DNA of 64,000 nt, taken from NCBI RefSeq assembly GCF_900101615.1, contig NZ_FMZX01000018.1, positions 1 to 64,000 on the forward strand, written 5' to 3'. This document shows positions 35,057 to 43,054 of this stretch, piece after piece. Both the position numbers and the translations under genes were made by a program. Source of the DNA: Belnapia rosea (lineage in GTDB: Bacteria; Pseudomonadota; Alphaproteobacteria; Acetobacterales; Acetobacteraceae). The notes beneath the pieces were generated by a model that saw only the letters and a list, made by a program, of their open reading frames with translations, was not told the origin of the DNA and did not search any database. Every line of letters begins with the position of its first letter. Positions within the stretch are counted from its first letter, which is position 1.

Positions 35057-36373
35057 ATGACCGAAGCCGTCACCCGCCGCGCCGCGCTGCTCGGCGCAGG
35101 CGCCACCGCCGGAAGCCTGCTGCTCGCCGGCGGCGGAGCGCAGGCCCAGGGCAAGCCGAGCGAGCTGCGGGTCGGCATCACCACCTTCCTCTCCGGCTCG
35201 GCCAGCGTCTTCGGCGTGCCCGCGAAGCAGATGGCGGAGCTGCTCTTCGAGGAGATCAACAAGGCGGGCGGCATCGGCGGCGTGCCGGTACGCCCCTTCT
35301 TCGTCGACGAGGCGCCCGGCACGGACCATCTGGTCGGTGAGTTCCGCCGGCTGGTGCAGAATGAGGGCGTGCAGATCGTCTTCGCCTCCATCTCCTCCGG
35401 CTCCTGCCTCGCCTGCACGCCGCTCTCGGACGAGATGAAGAAGACGACGCTGCTCTGGGATTGCGGCACCCAGCGCATCTTCGAGGAGGCACCGCACCCC
35501 TATGCCTTCCGCACCCAGGGATACGGCACGCCGGAGGTGCTGGCGCCGCTGCTCTATCTGCTGAAGCACAAGCCGGACTTCCGGACGCTCGCCGTCATCA
35601 ACCAGGATTATGCCTGGGGCCGTGACAGCTGGGAGCTGTGGAAGGCCGGCATGGACGCGATGAAGCCCGGCGTGCGGGTGGTGGCGGAGATGTTCCCCCG
35701 CTTCGGTGCCACCGACTACAGCACGGAGGTCACGCGGCTGCTGGCGGCGCGGCCCGACGTGATCCTCTCGACGAGCTGGGGCGGCGACCTCGTCACCCTG
35801 CTCCGCCAATCCGCCGAGCGGCGGCTCTTCGAGCGCTCCACCTTCGTGCTGCCCATCGCCGAGGCCTCGATGCAGATCCTCGGCCGCACCATGCAGCCCG
35901 GCCATATCATCGGCGCCCGCGGCGATCACTGGAACAACCATCCCTCGCCGAAGGACCCGGCGCGGCTGAAGCGCTTCGTCGACCTCTACCGTTCGAAATA
36001 CAACGAGTACCCGATCTATCCCTGCCATCACATGGCCCAGGCCATCTCCGCCATGCAGGCGGCCTATGCCAAGGCCATCGCGGCGAAGGGCGGCGGCTGG
36101 CCGAACGACCAGGAACTGGCCAATGCCTTCCGCGGCCTGACCTTCGACAGCCCGACCTCCAGCATCACGCTGCGGGAGGATGGCCAGGGCCTCGAGGACC
36201 AGATCGTCGGCCTCAGCAGCTTCAACCAGCAATACCCCTTCGCCGTGCCGAAGGACATGATCCTCTTCCCTGCCGCCATGGTCTCGACGCCGGTCGGACA
36301 GAAGAGCGTCGACTGGCTGAAGTCACTGAAGCCCGACTTCCTCAACCAGGTCCCGGCGCCGATCGCCGGCTGA
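35057..36373 (+). CDS. livK: Branched-chain amino acid-type ABC substrate-binding protein (LivK)
   Basis: This 438-residue periplasmic receptor of the Liv/HAAT system has an N-terminus with a twin-Arg-like start, TRRAALLGAGATAGSLLLAGG, and mature part opening LRVGITTFLSGSASVFGVPAKQM. DYAWGRDSWELWKAGMDAMKP near 195 and ISSGSCLACTPLSDE near 115 fit the family. Its TGA overlaps the livH ATG by one base (TGATG). The ligand need not be a branched-chain amino acid; such receptors also bind amides, urea or aromatic acids. Confidence 0.88.
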   Translation: MTEAVTRRAALLGAGATAGSLLLAGGGAQAQGKPSELRVGITTFLSGSASVFGVPAKQMAELLFEEINKAGGIGGVPVRPFFVDEAPGTDHLVGEFRRLVQNEGVQIVFASISSGSCLACTPLSDEMKKTTLLWDCGTQRIFEEAPHPYAFRTQGYGTPEVLAPLLYLLKHKPDFRTLAVINQDYAWGRDSWELWKAGMDAMKPGVRVVAEMFPRFGATDYSTEVTRLLAARPDVILSTSWGGDLVTLLRQSAERRLFERSTFVLPIAEASMQILGRTMQPGHIIGARGDHWNNHPSPKDPARLKRFVDLYRSKYNEYPIYPCHHMAQAISAMQAAYAKAIAAKGGGWPNDQELANAFRGLTFDSPTSSITLREDGQGLEDQIVGLSSFNQQYPFAVPKDMILFPAAMVSTPVGQKSVDWLKSLKPDFLNQVPAPIAG

Positions 36374-37308
36374 TGGCAACCTGGCTCTCCGAGAACAGCC
36401 TGCTGCTCGGCCTGGCGCTGCTGGACGGCCTGGCCTATGCGGCGCTGGTCTTCATGGTGGCGGTGGGGCTGAACCTCGTCTTCGGCGTGCTGCGCATCGT
36501 CAACGTGGCGCATGGCAGCCTCTTCGCCATCGGCGCCTATACGGCCGCCTCGATCGGCCTGTTCTTCGCCTCGCGCGGCCTGCCGGCCTGGATGGGCTAT
36601 GTGGCGCTGGTGCTGGCGGCGGTCGCCGTCGGCGCGGTGCTCGGCCCGCTGATCGAGCGGCTGCTGCTGCGGCGCATCTATGGCCATGAGGATGTGCTGC
36701 AGCTCCTTGTCACCTTCGCCCTCTTCATGATCCTTGAGGATGTGCAGAAGCTGGTCTGGGGCGTGCAGCCGGTCTCGCAGGATGCGCCCTTGAGATTTCT
36801 CGGCACGGTGGACATCCCCTTCGGCGATGATGTCATCCCCTTCACCGCCTATCAGCTCTTCGTCCTGCCAGGCATCGCGCTGGCGACCCTCATCGCCCTC
36901 GCCTGGTTCCTGCGGCGGACGCTGACCGGCCGCGTGATCGTCGCCGTCACCACGGACAAGGAGGCAGCGACCGCCATGGGCATCGATGCCGCACGCATCA
37001 TGCTGCTGACCTTCTCCTTCGGCGCCGGGTTGGCGGCGCTGGGCGGAGCGCTGGCCTCGCCGACCACGGCATTGGTGCCAGGTATCGGGGCGCAGACCAT
37101 CGTGCTCTCATTCGCCGTGGTGGCGACGGCGGGGCTCGGGCAGATCGAGGGAGCCGCGCTGACCGCGCTGATGATCGGCCTCGGACGCAGCATCGCGGTC
37201 TATTTCGCCCCGGAATTCGAGGTGGTGGTGCCGTATCTCATCATGGTGGCGGTGCTGCTGGTGCGGCCGCAGGGGCTGTTCGGCGTGATCGAGACCCGCC
37301 GGGTATGA
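36373..37308 (+). CDS. livH: Branched-chain amino acid ABC transporter permease LivH
   Basis: This 311-residue inner-membrane permease has about eight helices. Family markers are GLNLVFGVLRIVNVAHGSLFAIGAY near residues 33-57, ATAMGIDAARIMLLTFSFGAGLAALGGALASP near 205-236, and a C-terminal VLLVRPQGLFG. It forms the membrane channel with LivM. It overlaps livM by four bases (ATGA). Confidence 0.93.
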   Translation: MATWLSENSLLLGLALLDGLAYAALVFMVAVGLNLVFGVLRIVNVAHGSLFAIGAYTAASIGLFFASRGLPAWMGYVALVLAAVAVGAVLGPLIERLLLRRIYGHEDVLQLLVTFALFMILEDVQKLVWGVQPVSQDAPLRFLGTVDIPFGDDVIPFTAYQLFVLPGIALATLIALAWFLRRTLTGRVIVAVTTDKEAATAMGIDAARIMLLTFSFGAGLAALGGALASPTTALVPGIGAQTIVLSFAVVATAGLGQIEGAALTALMIGLGRSIAVYFAPEFEVVVPYLIMVAVLLVRPQGLFGVIETRRV

Positions 37309-38228
37309 AGCGCGAGCCCCTGCTCGCCGCGCTCGGCGCATTCGCTCTCATCGCCTGTGCCTGGGCGGTGCCGTGGCTGAAATTCATCCTCACCATCGCC
37401 CTGGCCAAAGGCATTGCCGTGCTCGGCATCCTGCTGCTGCTGCGGGCGGGGCAGGTGAGCTTCGGCCACTCCATGTTCCTGGCGCTGGGCGCCTACACCG
37501 TCGCCTTCATGGCCCCAACGGAGCCTGAGGTTCTGCTCCTGCTGCCCGCGGCCGCGCTGGTCGCCACGGGCTTCGGCCTTGTTATCGGCCTCTTCCTGGT
37601 GCGTTACCGGGACATCTTCTTCGGCATGCTGAACCTGGCCTTCGCCATGGTGCTCTACTCCCTCCTGGAGAAGCTCTACGCCATCACCAAGGGCACTGAC
37701 GGCATCCGCGTCGCAGGCCTCACCTTCGCCGGTACCCAGCCGGAGCGGCCGGTGCAGGAATGGGTGATGTTCGGCATCGCGCTCGGCCTCGCCATCCTGT
37801 TCGGCCTGCTGGTCAGCGTCTATCTGGCCTCGCCCATGGGCCGCGCGCTGGCGGGGATCAAGACGCGGGAGACGCGGCTGGAATTCATGGGCGTGCCCGC
37901 CCGGCGGGTGCTGCTCTTCGCCTATGTGCTCTCGGCGCTGATGGGCGGCGTCGGCGGCGCGCTGGTGGCGATGACCACGCGCCACGTGACCCCGCAGATC
38001 GCCTACTGGACGGCATCGGGCGAGCTGGTCTTCATCGCCATCCTCGGCGGTGCCGGCAGCGCGCTCGGTCCCTTCCTCGGGGCCACGGCCTTCGAGCTCG
38101 TGCGGGTCTATGCCGCCGCGGCCGTCGCCGAGGCCTGGCAGATGATCCTCGGCGCGGTGCTGCTCGTGGTCATCCTCTTCGCCCCGGGCGGGGTCTGGGG
38201 GCTGCTGTCCCGGCGGTGGCGCGCATGA
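37305..38228 (+). CDS. livM: Branched-chain amino acid ABC transporter permease LivM
   Basis: This 307-residue permease with about nine hydrophobic segments contains RAGQVSFGHSMFLALGAYTVAF near residues 46-67, FFGMLNLAFAMVLYSL near 105, IKTRETRLEFMGVPARRVLLFAYVLSALMGGVGGAL near 184-219, and ends with LLVVILFAPGGVWGLL. This is normal LivM architecture without the fused ATPase seen in some relatives. It overlaps livG by four bases. Confidence 0.93.
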   Translation: MKREPLLAALGAFALIACAWAVPWLKFILTIALAKGIAVLGILLLLRAGQVSFGHSMFLALGAYTVAFMAPTEPEVLLLLPAAALVATGFGLVIGLFLVRYRDIFFGMLNLAFAMVLYSLLEKLYAITKGTDGIRVAGLTFAGTQPERPVQEWVMFGIALGLAILFGLLVSVYLASPMGRALAGIKTRETRLEFMGVPARRVLLFAYVLSALMGGVGGALVAMTTRHVTPQIAYWTASGELVFIAILGGAGSALGPFLGATAFELVRVYAAAAVAEAWQMILGAVLLVVILFAPGGVWGLLSRRWRA

Positions 38229-38980
38229 GCGAGGTGCTGCTTTCCGCCCGAGGGCTCCGCCTCGCCTTCGGCGGCGTCAAGGCGGCCGATGGCATCGACC
38301 TTGATGTCCGGCACGGCGAGTTCCTGGCCATCATCGGCCCGAACGGTGCCGGCAAGACCACCTTCATCAACATGACGACCGGTTACCTGCGCCCCCAGGC
38401 CGGCAGGATCGAGTTCGAGGGCAAGCCCATCCTCGGCCTCTCACCCCGGGCCATCGTCCGGCGGGGGATCGGCCGCAGCTTCCAGCTCCCCCAGCTCTTC
38501 ACCGAACATACGGTGCTGGAGAATGCGGCACTGGCCATCGCCGCCCGGCGCGGCATCTGGTCCCCCCTCGCCCCCCTGCTCCGCCCTCGCTGGCGGGATG
38601 AGGCGATGGACCTGCTGGACCGCTTCGGCCTGCGCGCGGTTGCCGAGGCGCGCGCCGATGCGCTGAACGAGGGTGCCCGAAAGCTCGCCGACATCGCCAT
38701 GGCAGTCGCGCTGGAGCCGAGCCTGCTGCTGATGGACGAGCCGACCAGCGGCGTCGCCGCGGCCGAGAAGATGGCAATCGTCGAGACGCTGGTGCGCGTG
38801 CTGCGCAGCACCGGCGTCACCGCGGTTTTCGTCGAGCACGACATGGATGTGGTCGCCCGCTTCGCCGACCGGGTGGCGGTCTGGAGCCAGGGCCGGATCG
38901 CAGCCCTCGGCCCGCCCGCCGAGGTGCTGGCCGACCCGGCGGTGCGGCGGGACGTGATCGGGATCGCCGCCGATGCTTGA
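38225..38980 (+). CDS. livG: Branched-chain amino acid ABC transporter ATPase LivG
   Basis: This 251-residue ATPase shows Walker A GPNGAGKTTF (38-47), a Q-loop in RSFQLPQLF near 88, Walker B LLLMDEPTSGV near 163 and the switch His in FVEHDMDVVARFADR near 200. The ABC signature is unusual: LNEGARKLADIAMAVA stands where LivG proteins normally have LSYGQQR-type sequence, so the signature Ser and Gln are both changed. The other motifs are intact. It overlaps livF by eight bases. Confidence 0.9.
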   Translation: MSEVLLSARGLRLAFGGVKAADGIDLDVRHGEFLAIIGPNGAGKTTFINMTTGYLRPQAGRIEFEGKPILGLSPRAIVRRGIGRSFQLPQLFTEHTVLENAALAIAARRGIWSPLAPLLRPRWRDEAMDLLDRFGLRAVAEARADALNEGARKLADIAMAVALEPSLLLMDEPTSGVAAAEKMAIVETLVRVLRSTGVTAVFVEHDMDVVARFADRVAVWSQGRIAALGPPAEVLADPAVRRDVIGIAADA

Positions 38981-39629
38981 ACTCACAGGCGTCTCCGTCG
39001 ACATCGCCGGCATCCGCGTGTTGCGCGGCGTCTCGCTGGCCGTGCCGCCCGGCGGGCGGGTGGCGCTGATCGGCCGCAACGGCGCCGGGAAGACCACCAC
39101 CCTCCGCGCCCTGATGGGGCTGCTGCCGGTGCGTGAGGGGCAGGTCACCATTGACGGCCGGGAGGCGACGGCGGTGCCGGCGCATCATCGCGCCCGGCTC
39201 GGCATCGGCTATGCGCCGGAGGAGCGCCGGCTCTTCGGCAGCTTCTCGGTCCAGGAGAACATGCTGCTGCCGGCCCAGGTGCTGCGCCTGCCGGCGGCCG
39301 AGACGGCGCGGAGGCTGGAGGCTGTCTTCACCCTGCTGCCGGAGTTGCGCGACCTGGCCCCTCGCCGGGCCGCGGGCCTGTCCGGTGGACAGGGGAAAAT
39401 GGTGGCGCTCGGCCGGGCGCTGATGGTCGGCACCAGGGCTGTGCTGCTGGACGAGCCCTTCCAGGGCCTCGCCCCGGCGCTCGCTCTCCGCTACGCCGAG
39501 GCCCTGGCCCGGCTGCGCCAGGCGCTGCCCGATGTCGCCATCCTCATCACCGAGAGCAATCCGGAGCTCCTGCGGCCATTGGTGCAGGCGACCTATGTAA
39601 TTGAGCGTGGGGAAATGGCACCGGTATGA
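38973..39629 (+). CDS. livF: Branched-chain amino acid ABC transporter ATPase LivF
   Basis: This 218-residue ATPase is slightly shorter than usual LivF (230-240). It has Walker A GRNGAGKTTTL (34-44), the LivF-typical IGYAPEERRLFGSFSVQENM near 80-99, signature LSGGQGKMVALGRALM near 132 and Walker B AVLLDEPFQGLAP near 150. The D-loop is followed by LITESNPELL, lacking a switch His, as is common in LivF. LivF has a canonical signature where LivG does not, so the ATPase dimer may be asymmetric. It is last in livKHMGF. Confidence 0.92.
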   Translation: MLELTGVSVDIAGIRVLRGVSLAVPPGGRVALIGRNGAGKTTTLRALMGLLPVREGQVTIDGREATAVPAHHRARLGIGYAPEERRLFGSFSVQENMLLPAQVLRLPAAETARRLEAVFTLLPELRDLAPRRAAGLSGGQGKMVALGRALMVGTRAVLLDEPFQGLAPALALRYAEALARLRQALPDVAILITESNPELLRPLVQATYVIERGEMAPV

Positions 39630-39651
39630 AGCTTGCCCCATATGGTGGGGC

Positions 39652-40014
39652 ATGCCCTTGAAATACGCCGCGCTGGCGCTGCTGCTCATGGGCTTGGCGG
39701 GCTGTGCCGGGCGGAGCACCACCGCGTTGCCAAACCCGGAGATGCTGGCGGCGCATGAGTGGGAGCATGGTCCGCCCTGGGGGCCGGAGGAGATACCCTG
39801 GGTTTCGCCGCCTCCTTCTTACTATAGCTATTACGATCCAGCCCCCTGGCACTGGGGCGGGGCCTCGGTCGGCCTCGGGGCGCGGCGCGGCCCCTGGTGG
39901 GGTGGCCATCGCGGCTTCCACCGGGGCAGGCCGGGGTTGATCGGCCGTGGCGGCTGGCATGGCGGGCGCGGCCCCATGGGTGGTCACTTCGGCGGCCGGC
40001 GGGGCCGGCGCTAG
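39652..40014 (+). CDS. Small lipoprotein, Gly/His/Arg/Trp-rich
   Basis: This 120-residue protein has a type II signal peptide, [18 protein letters not shown], with a LAGC lipobox (Cys18). The mature part is low complexity: a [10 protein letters not shown] segment, [15 protein letters not shown], then Gly/Arg/His/Trp repeats to a basic GGRRGRR end. It probably sits in the outer membrane. No homologue was recognised. It starts 22 bases after livF but is functionally unlike it, and it precedes rpmE. Confidence 0.65.
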   Translation: MPLKYAALALLLMGLAGCAGRSTTALPNPEMLAAHEWEHGPPWGPEEIPWVSPPPSYYSYYDPAPWHWGGASVGLGARRGPWWGGHRGFHRGRPGLIGRGGWHGGRGPMGGHFGGRRGRR

Positions 40015-40106
40015 CCACGCAGGTTGCGTCGCCGGGCACCTTCCCCTATACGCCCCGTTTCCCGCGGCCGGTCGGTATCGGCTGCGCCCAATTCCGCGAG
40101 CGCGCC

Positions 40107-40334
40107 ATGAAGCCCGATATTCATCCCGACTATCACGACATCACCATCGTCATGACCGATGGGACCACCTACACGACGCGGTCCTGCTACGGGAAGGAAG
40201 GCGACACCATCCGCCTCGATATCGACCCGAAGTCGCATCCGGCCTGGACCGGCGTTCAGCGTGTGATGGACACGGGTGGCCAGGTGGCGAAGTTCAACAA
40301 GAAGTTCGCCGGCATCGGCGCCCGCAAGAAGTAA
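40107..40334 (+). CDS. rpmE: 50S ribosomal protein L31
   Basis: L31 (75 residues) bridges the subunits at the central protuberance. It starts [19 protein letters not shown], and the middle reads [25 protein letters not shown], which is typical of alphaproteobacterial L31. There is only one cysteine, so this is the zinc-free (C-minus) form. The basic tail [15 protein letters not shown] is intact. A strong terminator follows at 40364. Confidence 0.95.
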   Translation: MKPDIHPDYHDITIVMTDGTTYTTRSCYGKEGDTIRLDIDPKSHPAWTGVQRVMDTGGQVAKFNKKFAGIGARKK

Positions 40335-40363
40335 GCCGCCCTCATCGAGGCGAGGCTTCCAGG

Positions 40364-40400
40364 AACGCCGCCCCCTCTTGAACGGGGGGCGGCGTTTTCT
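40364..40400 (+). terminator. Intrinsic terminator after rpmE
   Basis: AACGCCGCCCC (40364-40374) pairs with GGGGCGGCGTT, followed by TTTTCT. The loop carries CTTGAA, which could also act as the -35 box of the hsp20 promoter. Confidence 0.85.
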
Positions 40401-40405
40401 AATTT
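40378..40405 (+). promoter_or_regulatory. Possible heat-shock-type promoter overlapping the rpmE terminator
   Basis: TTGAAC (40378-40383) and TAATTT (40400-40405) are separated by 16 bases. The -35, in the context CTTGAA, fits alphaproteobacterial RpoH or housekeeping promoters; the -10 does not match the RpoH CCCAT-type box well. It would leave a leader of about 120 bases before hsp20. Confidence 0.35.
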
Positions 40406-40411
40406 CACCTC

Positions 40412-40534
40412 TGTCAGAGGCGCCCGAATGGGGTTTCTGGCGCGGTTGACAGCCATCAGGGCGCCCGAACGGGGCCATGAGGCGGCAGCCGCCGGCACAA
40501 CCAGGACCTTGCTTCCTCCAAGGAGGTTCCGCGT
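40412..40534 (+). promoter_or_regulatory. ROSE-like RNA thermometer in hsp20 leader
   Basis: At the 3' end of the leader, TTGCT (40509-40513) and TCCTCC (40514-40519) stand directly before AGGAGG (40521-40526), the ribosome site. The CCUC/GAGG pairing with flanking U-U mismatches would mask it. This is the arrangement of ROSE elements upstream of small heat-shock genes in Rhizobiales, including the U(U/C)GCU box. Further up, GGCGCCCGAATGGGG (40419) and GGCGCCCGAACGGGG (40460) form a direct repeat. Leader boundaries are inferred. Confidence 0.6.
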
Positions 40535-41014
40535 ATGAATACCCTTGATTTCGCCCCGCTGCTCCGCACCGCCATCGGCTTCGACCGGCTGGCCCGCACG
40601 CTCGAGACCGCGCGTGCCTCGCAGGATCCGCAGGGTTATCCCCCCTACAACATCGAGCGTGTCGGTGAGGACAGCTACGTCCTGACCATGGCCGTCGCCG
40701 GCTTCGGGCCGAACGACCTCGAGATTGTGGCGCGGGACAACGTGCTGACCGTCTCTGGCCGTGCGCCGCAGACGGAGGAAGGCCGCAGCTACCTGCATCG
40801 TGGCATCGCGGGCCGCGCCTTCGAGCGCCGGTTCGCCCTGGCCGACCATATTGTGGTCGATGGCGCGAACCTGGAGCATGGCTTGCTGCAACTCGCCCTG
40901 AAGCGGGTGGTGCCCGAGGCGCTGAAGCCCCGCCGGATTCCGGTGCAGGCTGGCCGCCCGGCAATCCCTGCCGCGGTTGAGCAGGACCAGGCGCCGCAGG
41001 CCCAGGCCGCCTGA
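40535..41014 (+). CDS. Small heat-shock protein, Hsp20/IbpA family
   Basis: This 159-residue chaperone holds unfolding proteins. The alpha-crystallin domain spans about residues 35-130: PPYNIERVGEDSYVLTMAVAGFGPNDLEI, NVLTVSGRA, then RGIAGRAFERRFALADHIVVDGANLEHGLLQLAL, all typical of alphaproteobacterial IbpA-like class A proteins. The C-terminal tail has RRIPV in place of the usual IxI motif. Translation is probably controlled by the ROSE-like leader. A terminator follows. Confidence 0.93.
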   Translation: MNTLDFAPLLRTAIGFDRLARTLETARASQDPQGYPPYNIERVGEDSYVLTMAVAGFGPNDLEIVARDNVLTVSGRAPQTEEGRSYLHRGIAGRAFERRFALADHIVVDGANLEHGLLQLALKRVVPEALKPRRIPVQAGRPAIPAAVEQDQAPQAQAA

Positions 41015-41050
41015 CGCTTCGGCGGCCTGATCACGGCAGCCGTACCGACC

Positions 41051-41080
41051 GGCCGGCGGGGGCAACCCCGCCGGCTTTTT
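41051..41080 (+). terminator. Intrinsic terminator after hsp20
   Basis: A 10-bp perfect stem, GCCGGCGGGG (41052-41061) with CCCCGCCGGC (41066-41075), is closed by a GCAA tetraloop and followed by five T. Confidence 0.93.
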
Positions 41081-41095
41081 CATGGCCGGATCAGG

Positions 41096-41284
41096 TCAGG
41101 GCCGGCGGAAGAAGCTGTCCGCGGCGTTGCGATGCTTCTCGCGCGCGGTGATGGCCGCCTCGGCCCGGGCGATCTCAGCCTGCAGGGCCGCGATGTAGCG
41201 TTGCAATTCCGCCACGCCCCACATATCGAGCACAGCCGGGGTGAAGGAATTCCTCCGCGAATGCGGGCTTTCCTCTTCGATCAT
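41096..41284 (-). CDS. DUF1192 family small protein
   Basis: This 62-residue protein matches DUF1192, a short alphaproteobacterial family. It has a Ser/Thr-rich start, VAELQRYIAALQAEIARAEAAITARE as a helical core (about 24-49), and the ending RNAADSFFRRP (family AA.FF). It probably forms a helical dimer. It diverges from trcR. Function is unknown. Confidence 0.82.
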   Translation of the reverse strand: MIEEESPHSRRNSFTPAVLDMWGVAELQRYIAALQAEIARAEAAITAREKHRNAADSFFRRP

Positions 41285-41415
41285 GCGGTCACTCTCCCGT
41301 TCGGCGGGCTTTGACCCCGCCCAATGTGGCCTCTATATGCCACGCCAAGCCGCGGTGGGGGTGCCAGCCGTTTCCGGTCCCAGCCCCAATGGCACTGCTC
41401 TGATAGGTTCGCTCC

Positions 41416-41991
41416 ATGACCCAGCCGTTGATGCCGAAGGCCACCGCCGTGTGGCTGATCGACAAGACTTCCCTGACCTTCGAACAGGTCGCCGATTTCG
41501 TGGGCATGCATCCGCTGGAAGTCCAGGCCATCGCCGATGGCGAGGTCGCCCAGGGCATCATCGGTTACGATCCGGTGCTGAACGGCCAGCTTACCCGGGA
41601 GGAGATCGCGCGCTGCGAGGCCGATCCGGCGTTGCGCCTGCAGATCCAGTCCTCGAGCCTCCCGGCGCCGAAGGCCCGCGGCAAGGGCGCCCGCTATACG
41701 CCCGTATCCAAGCGCAACGATCGTCCCGATGGTATCGCCTGGCTGATCCGCAACCATCCGCAGCTTTCGGATGTGACGATCGGCAAGCTCCTCGGCACCA
41801 CCAAGGACACCATCGCCAAGGTGCGCGACCGGACGCATTGGAACAGCGCCAACATCAAGCCGCGGGATCCTGTCATCCTCGGGCTTTGCAGCCAGTCCGA
41901 CCTCAACGCCGCGCTGATCGCCGCGGGGGAGCGCCCGGGCAGCGTGCCGCCGGCGCCGCTGCCGGATGCGGCCGAAGACTCTGCGGCGTGA
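41416..41991 (+). CDS. trcR: DUF1013 family cell-cycle transcriptional regulator TrcR
   Basis: This 191-residue protein is of the DUF1013 family, annotated as cell-cycle regulator TrcR in Alphaproteobacteria. It opens MPKATAVWLIDKTSLTFEQVADFVGMHPLEVQAIADGEVAQGIIGYDP, and later has DGIAWLIRNHPQLSDVTIGKLLGTTKDTIAKVRDRTHWNS (about 113-152). Both segments look like helix-turn-helix units, so it carries two DNA-binding modules. The C-terminal tail is low complexity. It is a single gene; partner genes are unknown. Confidence 0.88.
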   Translation: MTQPLMPKATAVWLIDKTSLTFEQVADFVGMHPLEVQAIADGEVAQGIIGYDPVLNGQLTREEIARCEADPALRLQIQSSSLPAPKARGKGARYTPVSKRNDRPDGIAWLIRNHPQLSDVTIGKLLGTTKDTIAKVRDRTHWNSANIKPRDPVILGLCSQSDLNAALIAAGERPGSVPPAPLPDAAEDSAA

Positions 41992-42030
41992 GGATCGCGG
42001 CGCGGCCGCTATGGGCCGCGCCGCCGCCGC

Positions 42031-42201
42031 TCAGTTCGCCCGTCTCAGTTTTTCGATCTCTTCCCGCAGCCGCAGCTTCTCCCGCTTGAGTCGCGCCAGC
42101 TCCAGCTCATCCGGCCGGGGACGGGCGCCCTGCGCGCCGATCTCCCGCTCGAGGATGGCATGCTTGTCTTCAAGGGACCGGAGCCGTGGCGAAGTCATCA
42201 T
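42031..42201 (-). CDS. YdcH family (DUF465) small protein, copy 1
   Basis: This 56-residue helical protein reads TSPRLRSLEDKHAILEREIG, then DELELARLKREKLRLREEIEKLRR. The DUF465 signature is the final K(R/K)xKLxLKDEI-like block. AAGGAG lies eight bases before the first of two ATGs (42201). It diverges from a second family member at 42347 across 145 bases. YdcH proteins are abundant small coiled coils of unknown role. Confidence 0.82.
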   Translation of the reverse strand: MMTSPRLRSLEDKHAILEREIGAQGARPRPDELELARLKREKLRLREEIEKLRRAN

Positions 42202-42346
42202 GCGGACATCTCCTTTTCCGTCCAGGAATGCGCCAGGCGAAAAGCGGCGGTTCGCCCGCTGTTGCGCCCGCGCCGGGGCATGGTAATGGCGTCCGCGCTT
42301 CGAATGCATCCTTTCCTTCACCGTCCAGCCACGAGCCTGCACACCG

Positions 42347-42547
42347 ATGCTCGATGACCGAGACAGCCTGCTGCGACGCCTGCATGAGATGCGGAGCGAG
42401 CACCGCGACCTGGACACGGTCATTGCCCGGCTGTCGGACAGCCTGGCTGACCAGCTCCAGGTGCAGCGGCTGAAAAAGCGCAAGCTGAAGCTGAAGGACG
42501 AGATCACCTGGCTGGAAAGCCGGCTCCTCCCCGACATCATCGCCTGA
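42347..42547 (+). CDS. YdcH family (DUF465) small protein, copy 2
   Basis: This 66-residue protein has the two-helix DUF465 pattern: RDSLLRRLHEMRSEHRDLDTVIARL and QVQRLKKRKLKLKDEITWLESRLLPDIIA, the latter being the classical C-terminal signature. It starts 12 bases plus stop before purE and probably shares its transcript. The family is often found singly; here two divergent copies face each other. Confidence 0.87.
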   Translation: MLDDRDSLLRRLHEMRSEHRDLDTVIARLSDSLADQLQVQRLKKRKLKLKDEITWLESRLLPDIIA

Positions 42548-42559
42548 AGGGCGCCCCGC

Positions 42560-43054
42560 ATGGCCATGGACCCCTCCACGCCGCTGGTCGGCGTCATCAT
42601 GGGCAGCCGTTCCGACTGGGAGACCATGCGGCATGCGGCGGAGGTGCTGGAGAAGCTCGGCATCCCACACGAGACCCGCGTCGTCTCCGCCCACCGCACG
42701 CCGGAGCGGCTGCATGGCTATGCGGCCGAGGCACGCGGGCGCGGGCTGAAGGTCATCATCGCCGGCGCCGGCGGGGCCGCGCATCTGCCGGGCATGGCGG
42801 CGGCTATGACACCGCTGCCGGTGCTCGGCGTTCCCGTCGAGAGCCATGCGCTGAAGGGCATGGATAGCCTGCTGTCGATCGTCCAGATGCCTGGCGGCGT
42901 TCCGGTCGGCACGCTGGCGATCGGCAAGGCCGGCGCGATCAATGCCGGGCTGCTGGCGGCCTCCATACTGGCGCTGGCCGACCCGGATCTCGCCGGCCGG
43001 CTCGATGCCTGGCGCGCCTCGCAGACGGCCGGCGTGCCGGAGGAGCCGGCGTGA
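42560..43054 (+). CDS. purE: 5-(carboxyamino)imidazole ribonucleotide mutase
   Basis: PurE shifts the carboxylate of N5-CAIR to give CAIR in purine synthesis. The 164-residue protein contains [13 protein letters not shown] near residues 10-22, [11 protein letters not shown] near 42, [18 protein letters not shown] near 67 and [32 protein letters not shown]. All are standard class I PurE motifs with the catalytic His in AHRTP. It overlaps purK by four bases (GTGA). Confidence 0.96.
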   Translation: MAMDPSTPLVGVIMGSRSDWETMRHAAEVLEKLGIPHETRVVSAHRTPERLHGYAAEARGRGLKVIIAGAGGAAHLPGMAAAMTPLPVLGVPVESHALKGMDSLLSIVQMPGGVPVGTLAIGKAGAINAGLLAASILALADPDLAGRLDAWRASQTAGVPEEPA

